Positions 23,263 through 35,287 of a stretch of 64,000 nt of DNA are shown here, in pieces. Position 1 is the first letter of the stretch; each line of letters opens with the position of its first letter. The DNA is from Scilla litardierei (Eukaryota > Streptophyta > Magnoliopsida > Asparagales > Asparagaceae). The notes beneath the pieces were generated by a model. That model saw only the letters and a program-made list of their open reading frames with translations, had not been told where the DNA came from and made no database searches. Both the position numbers and the translations under genes were made by a program. The stretch spans positions 327,655,938 to 327,719,937 of the forward strand of contig CM061141.1 in assembly GCA_030789695.1 (NCBI GenBank), given 5' to 3'.

Positions 23263-25400
23263 ATGGCTTCTTCATCAATGTCCGAGACTGTTGAGATGTG
23301 GGAAGAGATTGAAAGAGCGCATGTCGCCGCTACCTAGTTCCCTCGCCTGGAGGATTCTCTTCGTTTTGATGAGACACAAGGGGTCGCCCAACCTTCGGAG
23401 TTGGAACATGTTGTAGATAAGGGGAATGCCTTGGCTCTTGTACCCATTGACTCTAAATCTCCAATTTTACGGGCTGGTGAAGATAAGCCTCTCGTGCCTG
23501 ATGAGATCATAAGTTTGGTCTCTGAGGCGCCCGCCGAAGCGCTTCGAAAAATTTAAGATGAATATCTCCGACCTCCATATCAGGTTCGGAGCCCTCAAAA
23601 CAACGAGGGGGTATGTTTCCCTGGTAAATGTGAGGTCGGGTATTTGCTAAGGCCTTTCATCATTCCATTCTTTCATACACCAAGTCTTGAATTCCATGGG
23701 GCTTTCTCTTTGTCAATTGATGCCAAACTTAGTTGGTTGTCTGGTCGGCTCCGTTGTGCTTTGGATGCTGAATGGAGTAGAGCCGACCTTGGATTTGTTT
23801 AATTAGTTCTTTCAGGTGAAAATCACCATGTCTGGCGTGTGGTATTACATAACCGCCAGAAGGATGAGACACCTAATAAAAGACCTTCCCAGCTCTAACC
23901 GTGGGTGGAATGAATATTTTGTTTTTGTGACTTTTCCAGGTGATGTGACCTTTCTCACTTATTGGGGATGACATAGTCTTGTGGCTAACGAAGAAGTACC
24001 CATCTATGAGGAAGAGAACGCATCTGCACAACCGGATAGCCGCAAGTCAGTGACAAATTTGTTGTCCACTGAAATGTTGTTGAAAACCGTTTGGGCGAAA
24101 GGTAAGATCGATCCTTGGGTCTTGTGTCCACAATTGTGTTTCCTTAATCCCATTTCTTTTGTAGACATGGTCGGAGAGGAGTATCAGTCTGATCCTGAGC
24201 TACGAGATGCCTTTTGTGCCTCTCTTCGGACGGCTAAAGGAAGCTCATCACCTCGACCAGTGACATGTCCGGAGCGAAGCTCGATTAAGATCGTCGGGAG
24301 CTCATCCCAAGTAGCCCGAGACGTTCCTGAGAATGCTAAGGGTTAAAAAAAGAGAATCTGCACCTTGGTCGAGGCTGAAAAGTCAAAGAAAAGAAGAGTT
24401 GAGGTGAGGTCGCTATCCCGAGCTCAACTCTTCCAAACATTGACGTGGCTGAGGCCCAGGTGGTGGTCTCTGATTTTTCTCAAGCTCTGACCCATGCCGC
24501 ACCTTCAAGTGAGTCAACACCACCTCCTGAATCGGGCGATTATGAGGATACTTGGCTATGTGGAGGTCTCCATCCTTCGGAGTCGTTGGTTGATGGGATT
24601 CCTATCGAATTCAGGTCGATCTTGTTGGCGGATAAATACCTCAGGCCCCTCCAGAATGTCTCGAGGATAGACTCCACAGGTTTACTTTTCCCGTGGGGAA
24701 GGGGGAGTCAACCTTCCTAAATTGCGAAGTTGCCTCCTGGCTAGTTGAGAACTCCATCCTTCCCCGAGATCGGGCTATCTTACGAAAAGTCGACTATGAG
24801 AGGCTGACCAGCTTCATGGTCTGGCATAGTCACCAGGTCGGTATCTTCCTTTCCTCCTTGATGGTGCGGAGTACCAGATCTAATTTCTCCTTTATCTTGC
24901 GATATGCAGATGTCCTCAGTAGCTGTGGAACTGTGACATTGATCATTGGTAGTGGCCACCTTTGAAGCGAGCTTAGCTTGGAAGCAAAGACTGATGGCCA
25001 CCGCTGAGAGGGCGGCTGACCATGCGAAGGCCAAGTTGCACAAATCGTCTCAACAAGTCACCGGGCTTACTTCTCGAGTTGAATAACTAGATATTCAAGA
25101 GCTGGCCATGGAGAGGATTGTTGCTGAGGATGAGATTGCCCTCAGGAAAACTTGTCGAGGGACAATTGCTTAGGGGGAGAAAAAATTGAAGTTGGAGGAA
25201 GCCGATCTCCGAGCTCAAATTACTAAGCTGGAGGAAGTCGATTCTTCAAAGGTTGTCGTCGAGGCTATAGAAAAATGTAACGAGACTCTCGGTGTCGGGA
25301 TTATTGACGTGTTCAAGGTAGGCTTTTCGAGATGTAAGCAAGAGATCAATCACAAGTACCCCCAATTCTGGGGTTCACTTTGAACAGCTGAAGTTAATGC
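23263..25400 (+). pseudogene. Element I antisense ORF (putative gypsy-type transposon family), degraded
   Basis: Starts ATG at 23263 with MASSSMSETV. It is broken by in-frame stops (for example near 23334 and 23554) and frame changes, but remnants are continuous: CEVGYLLRPFIIPFFHTPSL near 23630, corresponding to the conserved FP-x-HPF block of this family, an acidic middle with SFVDMVGEEYQSDPELRDAF near 24157, and a C-terminal Lys/Glu/Ala-rich coiled-coil-like region (ITKLEEVDSSKVVVEAIEKC near 25219). It runs opposite to gag of the same element. Its partner in element II begins with the same MASSS and has the same order of parts. Molecular function is unknown; such genes occur as extra antisense ORFs in Tat-lineage retrotransposons. 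Confidence 0.65.
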
Positions 25401-25554
25401 CCGATGAAGAGCCCAACGAAGAGCAAGATACTACCCCTGGCCAAGGAAGCTGCAGCGATGTCCTCTGGGAGTCGATCATCAGGCACCTCTGCGTCATGAA
25501 TTTATCCCTCGGATTTTTCTATTGTATATAGGCTCCGTCTTTTCGCATTCTGTA

Positions 25555-25560
25555 AATAAA
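25555..25560 (+). terminator. AATAAA signal after the element I antisense gene
   Basis: AATAAA about 155 bases beyond the antisense frame, in a T-rich context (TTGTATATAGG upstream). It faces the signal at 26310-26319 on the other strand across the tandem-repeat array. Confidence 0.5.
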
Positions 25561-25749
25561 ATTGATTTTACCAAAAGAAATGAAAGCTTAACTTGTCATG
25601 GATTACCTTGTAGATAAGGAACTATCATGTTGTACGTCGACTGCATGCCCCCTCAAGGGCTCGGGCCCGTGCATTGGTAGGATGTAGAGTGTGAGCTGTT
25701 GAATAACGACTTATGACCTTGATCAGATAGCCTCATATCCCCATATAAT

Positions 25750-26190
25750 AGAGTAGAGAGTTCGTCTCGCGATCGTATAGCTAGCTCGGCCAGCGAGGGA
25801 GTGGTCCCTCGATCGTATAGCTAGCTCGACCAGCGAGGGTGTCAATAGGTCGTCCCTAATCGTTTAGCTAGCTCGGCCAGCGAGGGTGTGGCCACCAATC
25901 GTATAGCCGAGCAGCCAACTAGGGTGCTGATAGGTCATCCCCGATCGTATAACTAGCTAGGCCCGATAGGCGGTGGCCCTCCGATCGTATAGCCGAGTTG
26001 CCCGCGAGGGTGTCAATAGGTCGTCCCTGATCGTATAGCTAGTTAGGCCTATGAGAGTGGTCCTTCCGATCGTATAGCCGTGCAGCCCGTGAGGGTGCTG
26101 GTAAGTCATCCTCGATCAAATAGCTAGCTCGGTCCGCGAGGGAGTGGCCCCCGATCGCATTACCGAGCTGCCGGTAAGAGTGCTGATATA
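25750..26190. repeat. Element I tandem-repeat array (CGATCGTATAGCTAGCTCGG units)
   Basis: About nine imperfect units of 40-55 bp, each containing GATCGTATAGC(TAGCTCGG) and ending in (C)GAGGGTGT or GAGTGG, with a higher-order alternation of GTGGCCC and GTCAATAGGTCGTC units. It lies between the ends of gag and the antisense gene. Confidence 0.85.
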
Positions 26191-26309
26191 ATGCGTAGAT
26201 CTGTTGTACTTGAACGGAAGCAGAAAAGATCGATCAAATGCTCTTCTCAGAGTACATTTGTCGTATGCTCATTGGTTCGGCATAGCATATATATTGAAAA
26301 CGATACTTG

Positions 26310-26319
26310 TTTATTTATT
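26310..26319 (-). terminator. AATAAATAAA signal after element I gag
   Basis: On the minus strand AATAAATAAA follows the gag remnant by about 190 bases, just before the tandem array. Confidence 0.5.
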
Positions 26320-26499
26320 CATCTAAAGGAAAACATATGAACAATGGAAATCAACACATGGATTTATTCGGAGTACTTGGGATGTTTTTGATGAAGTTCG
26401 GTGTATTGCCCAGCTCGTCCCGAGCTCTTGACTAGCAAGATCACCCCAGCTGGTCATTAAATAACACATGTAACTGGGGAGCTCGTTATGACTCCTTTG

Positions 26500-28160
26500 C
26501 CTCAATCCTTGCCCTTTGAGGTACCCTCCTCTGGCCTTGTTTCTGGGGCGTCGACAAATTTCTTCAGATGGCCACGTTTAATCAGGTCTCGATGACCTTC
26601 TATTAGCAGTCTCAGTATTGTGGCCATTGTCTTGATGGTATCTGCAAAATTTAAGGTTGTCCCTCTTCTCATATTTGCTTTTCTGCTTAGGAGGAGGTCA
26701 GTCAAAGTATCACTCGTCCTTTGTGTAAGCTAATACTTCAGCCTTGGAGGCGTTTAGTTTGGTGAAAGTCTCGTCGGCATCTTGTGACGGACCTCGGGGG
26801 CTTCTTTCTCATCGCCGTCGATCTCTGGACTCTCAACAAGATCCGTCTTGAGACCGAGCTTCCTTTCTTGCTTCAGCGGGGGGTCTGGCTGCGCTCTTGT
26901 TACGGACGGCCAATGCTTCTTCGGCCATCATATATCCTTTTGCCTTAGTAAGGAGATGATCTAAGCTACGAAGTGGTTTATGGTGCGGTGACTTCATTAA
27001 ATCATCGCATCGGATCCCTTTTTGAGCGCAATAATGGTGATGTCGTCATTGCAGCTCTCCACATTCAGCCTTTTTAGATTAAGGAAAGCCCGCATCGTTT
27101 CCCCTTATCTCTGTTTCAGAGTGAACAGATGGTCCGAGCTCCTCTTTCTCCTTCGTCCTGCCATGAATTGGAATTGCTATAAGAAAGCTTGTGCTAAGCT
27201 CTTAAAAGATCCGATGATGCAGTTGTGGTGCCCATTATATCATTCCTTTGCAGCTTTTCGTAGTGTCGTCTGAAAAGCCCGGCAGAGGAGGATGTCATCT
27301 GCCCCTTGTATTTCCATCACGCCCTTGTAATCTTGGACGTGTTCTCGATGATCGTCCGAGCCTTCATATTTATCTAGGTTAGGCATCCTAAACCTGAGTA
27401 GTCGTGGAGATGAGATAATGTTCTTCTTCAACCGGTTATGCTCGTCATTCAAGCTTGAGGATGGAGAATAAGGACGGCACACGCTAGCTCGACATTTGGG
27501 GTTTCGACTGGTTGAGATGCTGGAGGAATCGCCTTCCCTGCCACCCGAACTGTTAGGGGGAGACGACGGCGGAGGTTTGTTCATTGACTCTTCCACTTGT
27601 TGTCGGACTTGGGTTGCCAAGGGGACTCCGGTCCCTTTTGCGACCACTCCTTCCCACTTCATCGTTGTTCTGAACGTGATGGCAGTATCCTTTCCCGTTG
27701 GTTGAGGGTCCTTGGCCTGTGGGCTTAGCGGAGCAGTCAATGCCTTCTTTTTCGACATCTTGATCTCCGTCAGGAGGAACGACGTCAGAATTATGTCAAG
27801 GTGGTTGACGAGGGGAAGTCACAGGGATAATCTACCGCTCAGAGTTCGACTCTTCATTCCTTTGGTTTCAGGTTGCAAGCTGTATCTTCTCATGGCTCAG
27901 TTCTGCACTGATGGGCAGTGGTCCTTTAGTCGATCGGGGTTGCCTGTTCGTCGGTTCTATTACAAAGTTAATGTCTTAATGTTGATATTAACTTCATTTG
28001 AGAATGCTTAAAATTGCTCCAATGTGACCTATTGCGGCTCGGATCCTCCCTGAAAAGAAGAGCTAGGGTCATCATGGAGTATGTGAGTATCTGTCTCCTT
28101 GCAAGCGATTGGCCCCTCGGGCCCTTGGTTGGTGGGGTGAGTCGACATTGTGGAGATGTG
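26500..28160 (-). pseudogene. Element I gag, degraded
   Basis: Open stretches on the minus strand at 28150-28029, 27758-27240 and 26705-26502. The middle one holds the capsid-like start RFRMPNLDKYEGSDDHREHV and ILLCRAFQTTLRKAAKEWY; the last holds the C-terminal block LIKRGHLKKFVDAPE that ends gag of Tat-type elements (the preceding His/Cys words are decayed). Frame changes and stops separate them. Gag forms the particle that packages the RNA; this copy cannot encode an intact one. Confidence 0.75.
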
Positions 28161-28194
28161 GATGTTGATTCCGATTCCTACATACGGCACTAGC

Positions 28195-28933
28195 TGTTGA
28201 CGGGTAAATCCGCCCACAGTAAGAAGGATGCTGATGATGACGCCTTCGGTGACATGTCGCTCCGTCGACCGAAGAGTGGGACCCGAGAAGAGGCGGTCAC
28301 GAGTCGGAGAGAGCTAAGTTCAAGTTGTTGGGGGTGAAGCCCGACCTAACTCCGAGCTGTTTCCTTAGGTCTGCAACACAGAAAGATTGTCGGGGGTCGG
28401 ATCTGGGTCCCGACCCAAATCCTCTCTGATACTTAAGTCAGTGGATGACTAAGGAGCTTAGGGCAGCTAGGTCCCGACATAGATGGGGATCGTTCGATCA
28501 CTGTCTCGTCGAGATAAGGTGGAAGAAATATAAAGTTAAAAATAGATATCTGAACATCAGAGTACCTGAGTATTTTGTATGTCTGGAGAGATTGCCACAT
28601 GTCTTGTCGTCATGGAGACTATTTATAGGTGTGGTTCACTCCTGAGTGTCATTAGCGAATAACGGCCTTGCCTTTATGATGGCATGATTGTCCCTGAAAA
28701 TGAACATAACGGCCGACCATTTACTCCGTCATTACTAACCGACCCATTATTAACTTATCCCTTAATACTCGGGAGCTCAACCGGTGGATGAGCTGTTGCT
28801 TTTGACTGGGTAAGCGGTCAACCACACATGCGGGCCTCTGGGCTGTTGGGCTAAGGTGATGCATTCGTCTTGGGCTTATTAATTCGAATGAAATACATTT
28901 CCCCGTCACATGGGCCGACCTAATATAGTAACA
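28195..28933 (-). repeat. Element I LTR (right copy, 5' LTR)
   Basis: 739 bp, starting TGTTGACGGGTAAATCCGCC on the plus strand and ending TAGTAACA. Fragments related to this LTR occur at 34030-34730 and 59815-60010. Confidence 0.85.
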
Positions 28934-28989
28934 ATAGTATATGTGTATCATAGTCTAACTATGTGTATATGATGCTTGGGCCTAAGCTA

Positions 28990-29300
28990 CCGCTGCACAA
29001 ATTTCCATGTGATGTCTTCTCAAAAACCTCCCCTTCTAGTCACTTTTCCAATGGTCGACACGATCTACACATGCTAGATCCCCAACACCAAAAATCTTGT
29101 GAACATCAAGCCATTTGCTCGTTGATCAGGTCGTTTAAATAATAAAATCATTGCATTTTTAGCAATCTGATCAACAAGCAACGATCATCAGATTGACTAG
29201 ATTTTTGGCGTACTAGGGGTATGGCATGTGTAGCTCCAACTGAGGGAAAAATGTGGGGTGAAATTTTTGAGGTGACTCCGCATGTATATTCGTGTGGTGT
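28990..29300. repeat. Foldback element with arms of about 135 bp
   Basis: The left arm (about 28990-29128) includes CACATGCTAGATCCCCAACA and CCAAAAATCTTGTGAACATC; the right arm (about 29163-29300) includes the complement GATTTTTGGCGTACTAGGGG and TATGGCATGTGTAG. Spacer about 35 bp. Consistent with a non-autonomous inverted-repeat transposon; no protein. Confidence 0.75.
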
Positions 29301-32300
29301 CACTTCATTTGCTGGTTTCTCACGCACATGGAATATATATAAAGCTTTGGATTCAATAGAAATTTGGTGTGTTTGGGTTTTAGAATATGAAGATCAAAAT
29401 GAGCGGTGACAATTATCCAAATTAAATTTGGAGAGTGGACTTTTCGAGCTCGCATATGTCATAACCGCTCATATGTCACATGATACCCATTATGCTCAAT
29501 TTGATATCTATCAACTTCAGTTTATGTTCAACAGAGAATTTTCTATCGAGGTTAGCTCTGCAAAACAAGCAATTTTGATGGTGGACAATCATCTCCAAAT
29601 ATAATTTCATATATTCAGTGTTGCTTATGCAAATCTTATGATTATGTGTCCTTGATAGAAAGTGTTTGATTCGTTGAAACTTTGATTAAACCAAAATTTT
29701 AAAATAATCTAAGGACTTCTAAATATGAGCTAAAATTACAGTTCTCTTCGATCAATGCCAGCATTCCCTAGTCATTGGAAAGAGACATGAAGGTCATGTA
29801 GCAGTATGCATCTTTTTCGATCTTAGATCACTGAACCATGACAATTTTGCAGGAAGGTCTAGTCGCTGTTGTCAGAGGTGCACCTTGGACCGCCACAGGG
29901 ACCAGCAACATTGGCCCTTGTGGCAATGTCCCACAGGGAATGTGGGGTGCATGGGGAAGCAAGGCATGTGCCTTGCTGCGAATTGGGATTCGACCCAAAA
30001 AAAACTAGTTAACATCTAAACCCCCCTCAAATTCCTCGAGGGCTTCCACCAGTGCTGCATTGACAACCTATGTTGGCAGTAACAATCTCTGGCCATGATT
30101 GCAACATGTAAGATTCTGTTTATAATTGACTTGCATTTTAGACAGAGTTTGTCCATCAATGCTGTCTTACGAACTCAATTACCCATGCTGCCTGAAAAAG
30201 GTAGCAGAAAAATAAAAAATGAAGGAATAAGCAAATTGGGCGTGCAGTGCTATGTTGTTTGGTGTATCATGCTTTGTATAGATTATGGGCTGCCCCACTC
30301 GCCACCTGGTGTGTGACAAAGGTGCATATTTCTATCACCTTCCAGTGGTTATACCTTAACTTAGAAGGGGATGCAGAAAATCGGTACATTGACGTTAAAC
30401 ATTTTTCACTGGTTAGTCAGATTGGACCCTACCATTTTTGGGATCCTGCCAAGGATTTGGTTCCATAATGTCATCACCTTGAAATTATGATAACTCTATG
30501 AAGATATACTATTACTACCTTTCAGAGTGGGTGAGGCTTAAGTTCAGTTTTTGTGTTCCGGGGATCAATTTAAGTATTGGACCTCTGGCAAGAAAAAACG
30601 TTAGATTCTGTTTTCTTTCCACTATATTACTTGCTAACTTTTTTCTTCTGACTATCTTTACCATCAAAACTTGAAATGTGGTGGCCTTGTGCATCAAATT
30701 CTTCTTCTCATTGTTTGCATGCAACACTGCCATGCAAAAGACAGTATCCCGAATACAAATATGAAAATATAATCCTTGATAACCTTCTCATGTTATTGAA
30801 AGCATTAAAAGGTCAAATTCATGTGGTTTATTTCAATGATTCATTGATTTCTTTGCTCATCAGAAAGTTATTTAATATGTCATGAGAAAATTATTTTGAA
30901 TCTTGCAGTGAAATCGCCCAACACAGTATTAGCTTGACAAATTTGTTTTCATGAATGAAACCCACAGATTTAGTAATGGAAATGGATAAAAGAGAACTCA
31001 AGAAGTCGCCGTAGTTTTTGTGAAAAACTTGTGATGGTAATAACAACTTTATAAATCTACTATGGTTGTTAGCAAATGGAATGGGGTGAAGATTTAACGA
31101 ACTCACTCCATTGTTGACACACTAGAAAACTTGTTGCAGTTGCTATTTCATCGATCTTGTATAGGTTTTAATGGAGTTACGCGTTTTATATATGCGCTAA
31201 TCGTATAGAAACTGGGCTACCGTTTATTCAAGTTTTATGATGACATTCTAACTAATCCTATCATACGCTTCCAAATCGTCTACACTATGCGGAAATTGGT
31301 CTCAACAAGTTGCATGTATGGTAGTGCTGAAAATAATGGGTGCACGAGGTGCGTAGGGTTATTGGCATTTTGAGGCTTTTGATGACTAATAAGTTGCTAG
31401 GACGTGAATGTAAATGATGTGAAGCTTTCTTATTTGGGAACCATGTAACACTTTGAAGTGCTACCTCGTCCAATCTCGTACTGTCATTATGCCATCAAGG
31501 TGGTATTTTGTGTCTAGAAATTTGTGTGTTAATAATATATTTGAAGATAAGAAGCTTAAATGAATGAAATTCTGGTTCATTGCATTTATAGGGTCATAGC
31601 GGTCAACCCAGAGAGGGGGTGTGCAATGAGGTGGAGCGCGTAGCTGTTATAAGAGTAGTACTTATTTCCATTTCATAAGTGAATTAATTTTGGTTTATCT
31701 GCAAGAACAAATGGTAGTGTTTCTCCGAATTTTAGACCAAATGGTGGATCCTAATGATGGCTAGCCTTGGGTGCTTGCTTTCCTCTTTGATATTATGCAT
31801 GTTCTCTAAAGTTATCGTGCACGGTATTTAGAGGGACAATAGTACATACTTTTGATTTTTGTAAGATCCCTTGTTGATGGTTAAGGGTATATCGACGCTG
31901 ATATGCAATCTGCTGCACTACCTTTTTATTGTCCATGGTATCCTATCATATTAGAATGTCTCATTTCCTCCACCGGACTGCTTTCGTGTGCAGCTTCTAT
32001 GAGCCTACGGCATCTTCTCTCCAAACATGTCAGCATGTCAACTAAACATATCAGCATGTCAACTTGGGACTTGCTCCATCTCAGAGAGTTTGCTTGCTGT
32101 ATGTGTTGCTCATTGTCGCACTTCCATCTATTTCACGTTCTGAACTCCCCGTTATTTTTTCTCTGCATTCATCCATCTTGCAGTATCATTTGCTCTACTG
32201 TTTCCCCCCAGGTGTACGTCTATGCATTGTTATCTAAAAACTCAGCTGGTCTTGTAGCCGTCTTATTTTGTTGGCACCATTGCAGTGGATTATTAGCACA

Positions 32301-33560
32301 CTAAAGCTTTAAAAACAAGGGTTTTGTGTCCACCTTACTCATGCTTGCACAAGACCTTGTCTAGGACTCTAATATCTAATATCTAAATGCAATGCAATGC
32401 CTCCTAGATTTTGGTCACATTGCTCATACTTGCATCTTCTGAATTTCCATTTATGAGTCAAGAGTCTGATATTGCTGGCTACACTAGTATTTATACCTGC
32501 CAAAAAGATCGCTGGCAGCAGAATCATGAGATATCTTAGGCTTGTTCTTCTGCCGATCATTGGTCATGTGTTGCTTGAGAATTCCTTTGCGTAGCGCTTC
32601 CTACTGATTTGCATTTGATTTGCATATCTACGATGTTGAATTTTTTTTTGTATGTTGATAGAAAATTTTGCTGATATTAGCTTATTAAGCTGGTCCACGT
32701 AAGCTCATATCTTGCTTCTTGATCTTGATGTAGTTTGGCTTTTCGACAATTTGGAGCTTATTTGCTGGAGATGCTCCTGGCTTGAACTCCAAAAAAGCTG
32801 TTATTTTCGTGGGTTTCTCTTCAACTTTTTTTTCCCTATGGAGAGAGCCAACCTGCTTCAATACATCATGCCCCCAACCGAGGGATAACGTTGTGTTGTT
32901 ACATACTAATATGTTTTCTCATAGATATGACGTATATTTAATTCATGGCATTGTCTTGTTCTTTCTATTGCTATTGAAGTCCCCCCAATCAGGAGCTCGC
33001 CACTCCCGTGAACGACACGTGGGATAGACGTGGCAGCCAATAGCAACGCAACAAGTGTCATGCCAATAACAGCCTCGTCCGTTTCCTTGTAAACAAGTGA
33101 TAGCACAAGTTGGGGAATCTCTATCCACCATCCACATGGGCGCTGTGCTCATATCAAACGTCATCATCCTTCAAGGGGTGTGCAAAAGTCGAAAAAGTGA
33201 ATGGCATTAGGCGAGCAAGAGAGTGGCCATTCTTATTCTAGAGAGGGCTAGTAGCATCTCCATGACCCCTAATCCCTGCTTAAAAGATGGATTAAGGCGT
33301 TTGGTTTAAATAATCCAAATTAATTCGTACATCATTCTGAGCCGTTGTAAATGCGAAAGAGTGACGACAAGGGAACCCCACAGCATGTTAAAAATGTAGC
33401 CTTTGATATTAGGTTAAGATTTAGATATTAGGATTGCGTGAATATTTGACTTCTGGTACAGCTCGAAGGGCCCAATGATGAGAGATTCCTGGAATATCCC
33501 TTGTTGATTGCTTTTGGTTAGCATCTTCCCTTCTGATTAGTAGTTAAAAAGCAAAGAGTC
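29300..33560. other. Intergenic, no gene recognised
   Basis: About 4.2 kb of AT-rich DNA with short, scattered open frames only. A fragment related to the 13.6-14.5 kb repeat lies near 29345-29400, a MITE-end word (GATACCCATTATGCTC) near 29484, and a short direct duplication (CAGCATGTCAACT) near 32031 and 32053. No conserved protein words or RNA genes seen. Confidence 0.6.
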
Positions 33561-33569
33561 AAGCTGCAT

Positions 33570-33609
33570 GAGAGAGAGAGAGAGAGAGAGAGGGAGGGAG
33601 AGGGAGGGC
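33570..33609 (+). repeat. (GA)n followed by GGGA/GAGG microsatellite
   Basis: About 12 GA units running into AGGGAGGGAGAGGGAGGG. Confidence 0.9.
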
Positions 33610-33763
33610 AATAACTGAGGCAGCCAGTGACCTGGCATGATGAATAAAAAACATGGCTACAGTAACCGAAGCTCATTGGAGACCACACAGTTTTCTAACA
33701 GTATAAAAACAAGACTAGCAGGCTAGCAGCCAACAAACTCACCTCTGTTGCAGATGAGGCAAT

Positions 33764-33893
33764 AGGGATGGGAATGTGCATGCCCGAAGTCATCATTCCT
33801 ATCAATTCCACTAATTCTTCGTCTGAAGTGGCATGCCCAATTGAAAGCACAATTGGACTTGGGCATGCCCAATCTCATCCCTACACTGAAAGA
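33764..33893. mobile_element. Short MITE-like inverted repeat (about 130 bp)
   Basis: The left arm has ATAGGGATGGGAATGTGCAT then GCCCGAAGTC; the right arm is the near complement GACTTGGGCATGCCCAATCT then CATCCCTA. Arms about 35 bp, no coding capacity. Confidence 0.65.
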
Positions 33894-34029
33894 AGAGTCG
33901 TTCTTTGGAAGAGCGAGAAGCATGCAGCTCCAGGTCTAAATGATCGGAGCAAGTGAAAGATCTATTGCATAAATCATAACTTAAATTATGACAAAGCGAC
34001 GAGATTCAGCGGGCGGGTTTCTTTACGGG

Positions 34030-34730
34030 TGTTTTCTCGTATGTTATTACATGCTGGAGTATGATGGTTTTGGCGAGGAATGACGTAGACTGCAGACATT
34101 GATGTGCGAGCTAATCCCGGGCTGAACGTACATGCCTCGATCCGACCTGTTGGAGCCGAGTTCGAGCTATCTCCGCCAAGTACAAGCTATTGGTCCGAGC
34201 TATTTCTGGGCTATCTTCAGCTTCAGCTTCATGCGACACGAAAAGCTCGTTAGGGAGGTTTGGATCTGTTGTCCGACCTGATCCCCTCCGATGCTTAAGT
34301 CAGGTAGTGATTCAAAGGAGGCTCGAGATAAGTATGGCCGATCTATTGGGTGATAGACCAATATCACGTCGAGCTATGGAGGAAATGTAGAATGTTAGGT
34401 CGGAGCAAATCACGAGTTTAGGATTACCTGACACGAGATTGTTTGAGAGATTGTGTGCGAAAAGTTGTCTGAGAATGATACACTTCTCCTATTGTCTGAG
34501 AGAGTACTTGTAGGCGGGACGTTAGAGAGTAACGTCTGAGCCTTAGAATTGTTGAGCTGTTGCCATTGATGACGGGTGTAACGGTCAGTCATTCAATACC
34601 TTCATTATATACTAGCGTTTTAAATATAAGAGCCCAACGGTCAGTCCATATTGTCGCCTTAAACGAAGAAACGGTCGGCCGGTAGGCTACTGAATCCATG
34701 CTCTGTATTTTAGTGGACTCCTGAAACCTG
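34030..34730. mobile_element. LTR fragment related to the element I family
   Basis: It carries the family words CCGATGCTTAAGTCAG (34298), GAGCTCG/GAGCTATC-rich sequence with alternating GAGCTA words, and the end ACGGTCAGTC...GAAGAAACGGTCGG also seen at 59830-59930. No internal region adjoins it, so it is a solo or truncated LTR. Edges are approximate. Confidence 0.6.
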
Positions 34731-35287
34731 GATAATAAATGATGTGTCAAAATTTTTTATATGCAAAAAGTCTGCACTCCAAAGATTTGGATGAAGATAA
34801 GAACGAGGCGCATCAAGTTGCATTGCCTTCATATTTGGCTTCTTTCTTAAAATACAAAAAACACCAAGACTGCAAGGCCGACCTAGACAAGTCCGGAAAC
34901 AGCTGTGCCAAAAAAATAACCATTAGAGGAAGAAGCAGACAGCGAGTGATCCAGATTCTCACGCCATTGTATACACAAATCAACAAAAAACAAATGGGAA
35001 TCATATAGATCAGCTGGCACCTGATCTATTGTTGGATGAGTGTATGATACAAAAAAGAGCGGCCTCGTTGAAAATACAAGCACATGTGAAATTTGTATTT
35101 CTCAAAGAAATCGATAAAACCATACCAATAATTTAGCATGTTATTGCCCAAAAAAACGAAGTTTGACCGATATTATATTCATATTAACGTCACGCTCACA
35201 ACCCCAACTTTAAAGCTCAGCCTTCACATGCTTCTCCATTTGTCCCTAGCAACGGAAAGAAGCTACTTGCAAATTATGTCTTCTCTA

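Larger units (their letters stand above)
22171..28933 (-). mobile_element. Element I: old Tat-like LTR retrotransposon with gag and antisense ORF, no pol
   Basis: Two diverged LTRs (22171-22903 and 28195-28933) flank the unit, and the 5-bp direct repeat ATAGT abuts both outer ends (22166-22170 and 28934-28938). Read on the minus strand: 5' LTR at right; a primer-binding site TAGTGCCGTATGTAGGAA next to it, resembling the TGGCGCCGTCTGTGGGAA site of plant Tat-lineage elements; gag 28150-26500; a tandem-repeat array; then a gene on the opposite strand (23263-25400); a purine-rich tract (AGAGAGATAGGGCCAT) before the 3' LTR. No protease, RT, RNase H or integrase motif is found between gag and the antisense gene. 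Many stops show it is old. Confidence 0.85.

Noticed and set aside
31903..32304. 133-codon plus-strand frame rich in Cys, Ser, Leu
   Set aside because: Contains local direct repeats (CAGCATGTCAACT) and has no recognisable motif or supporting splice context.
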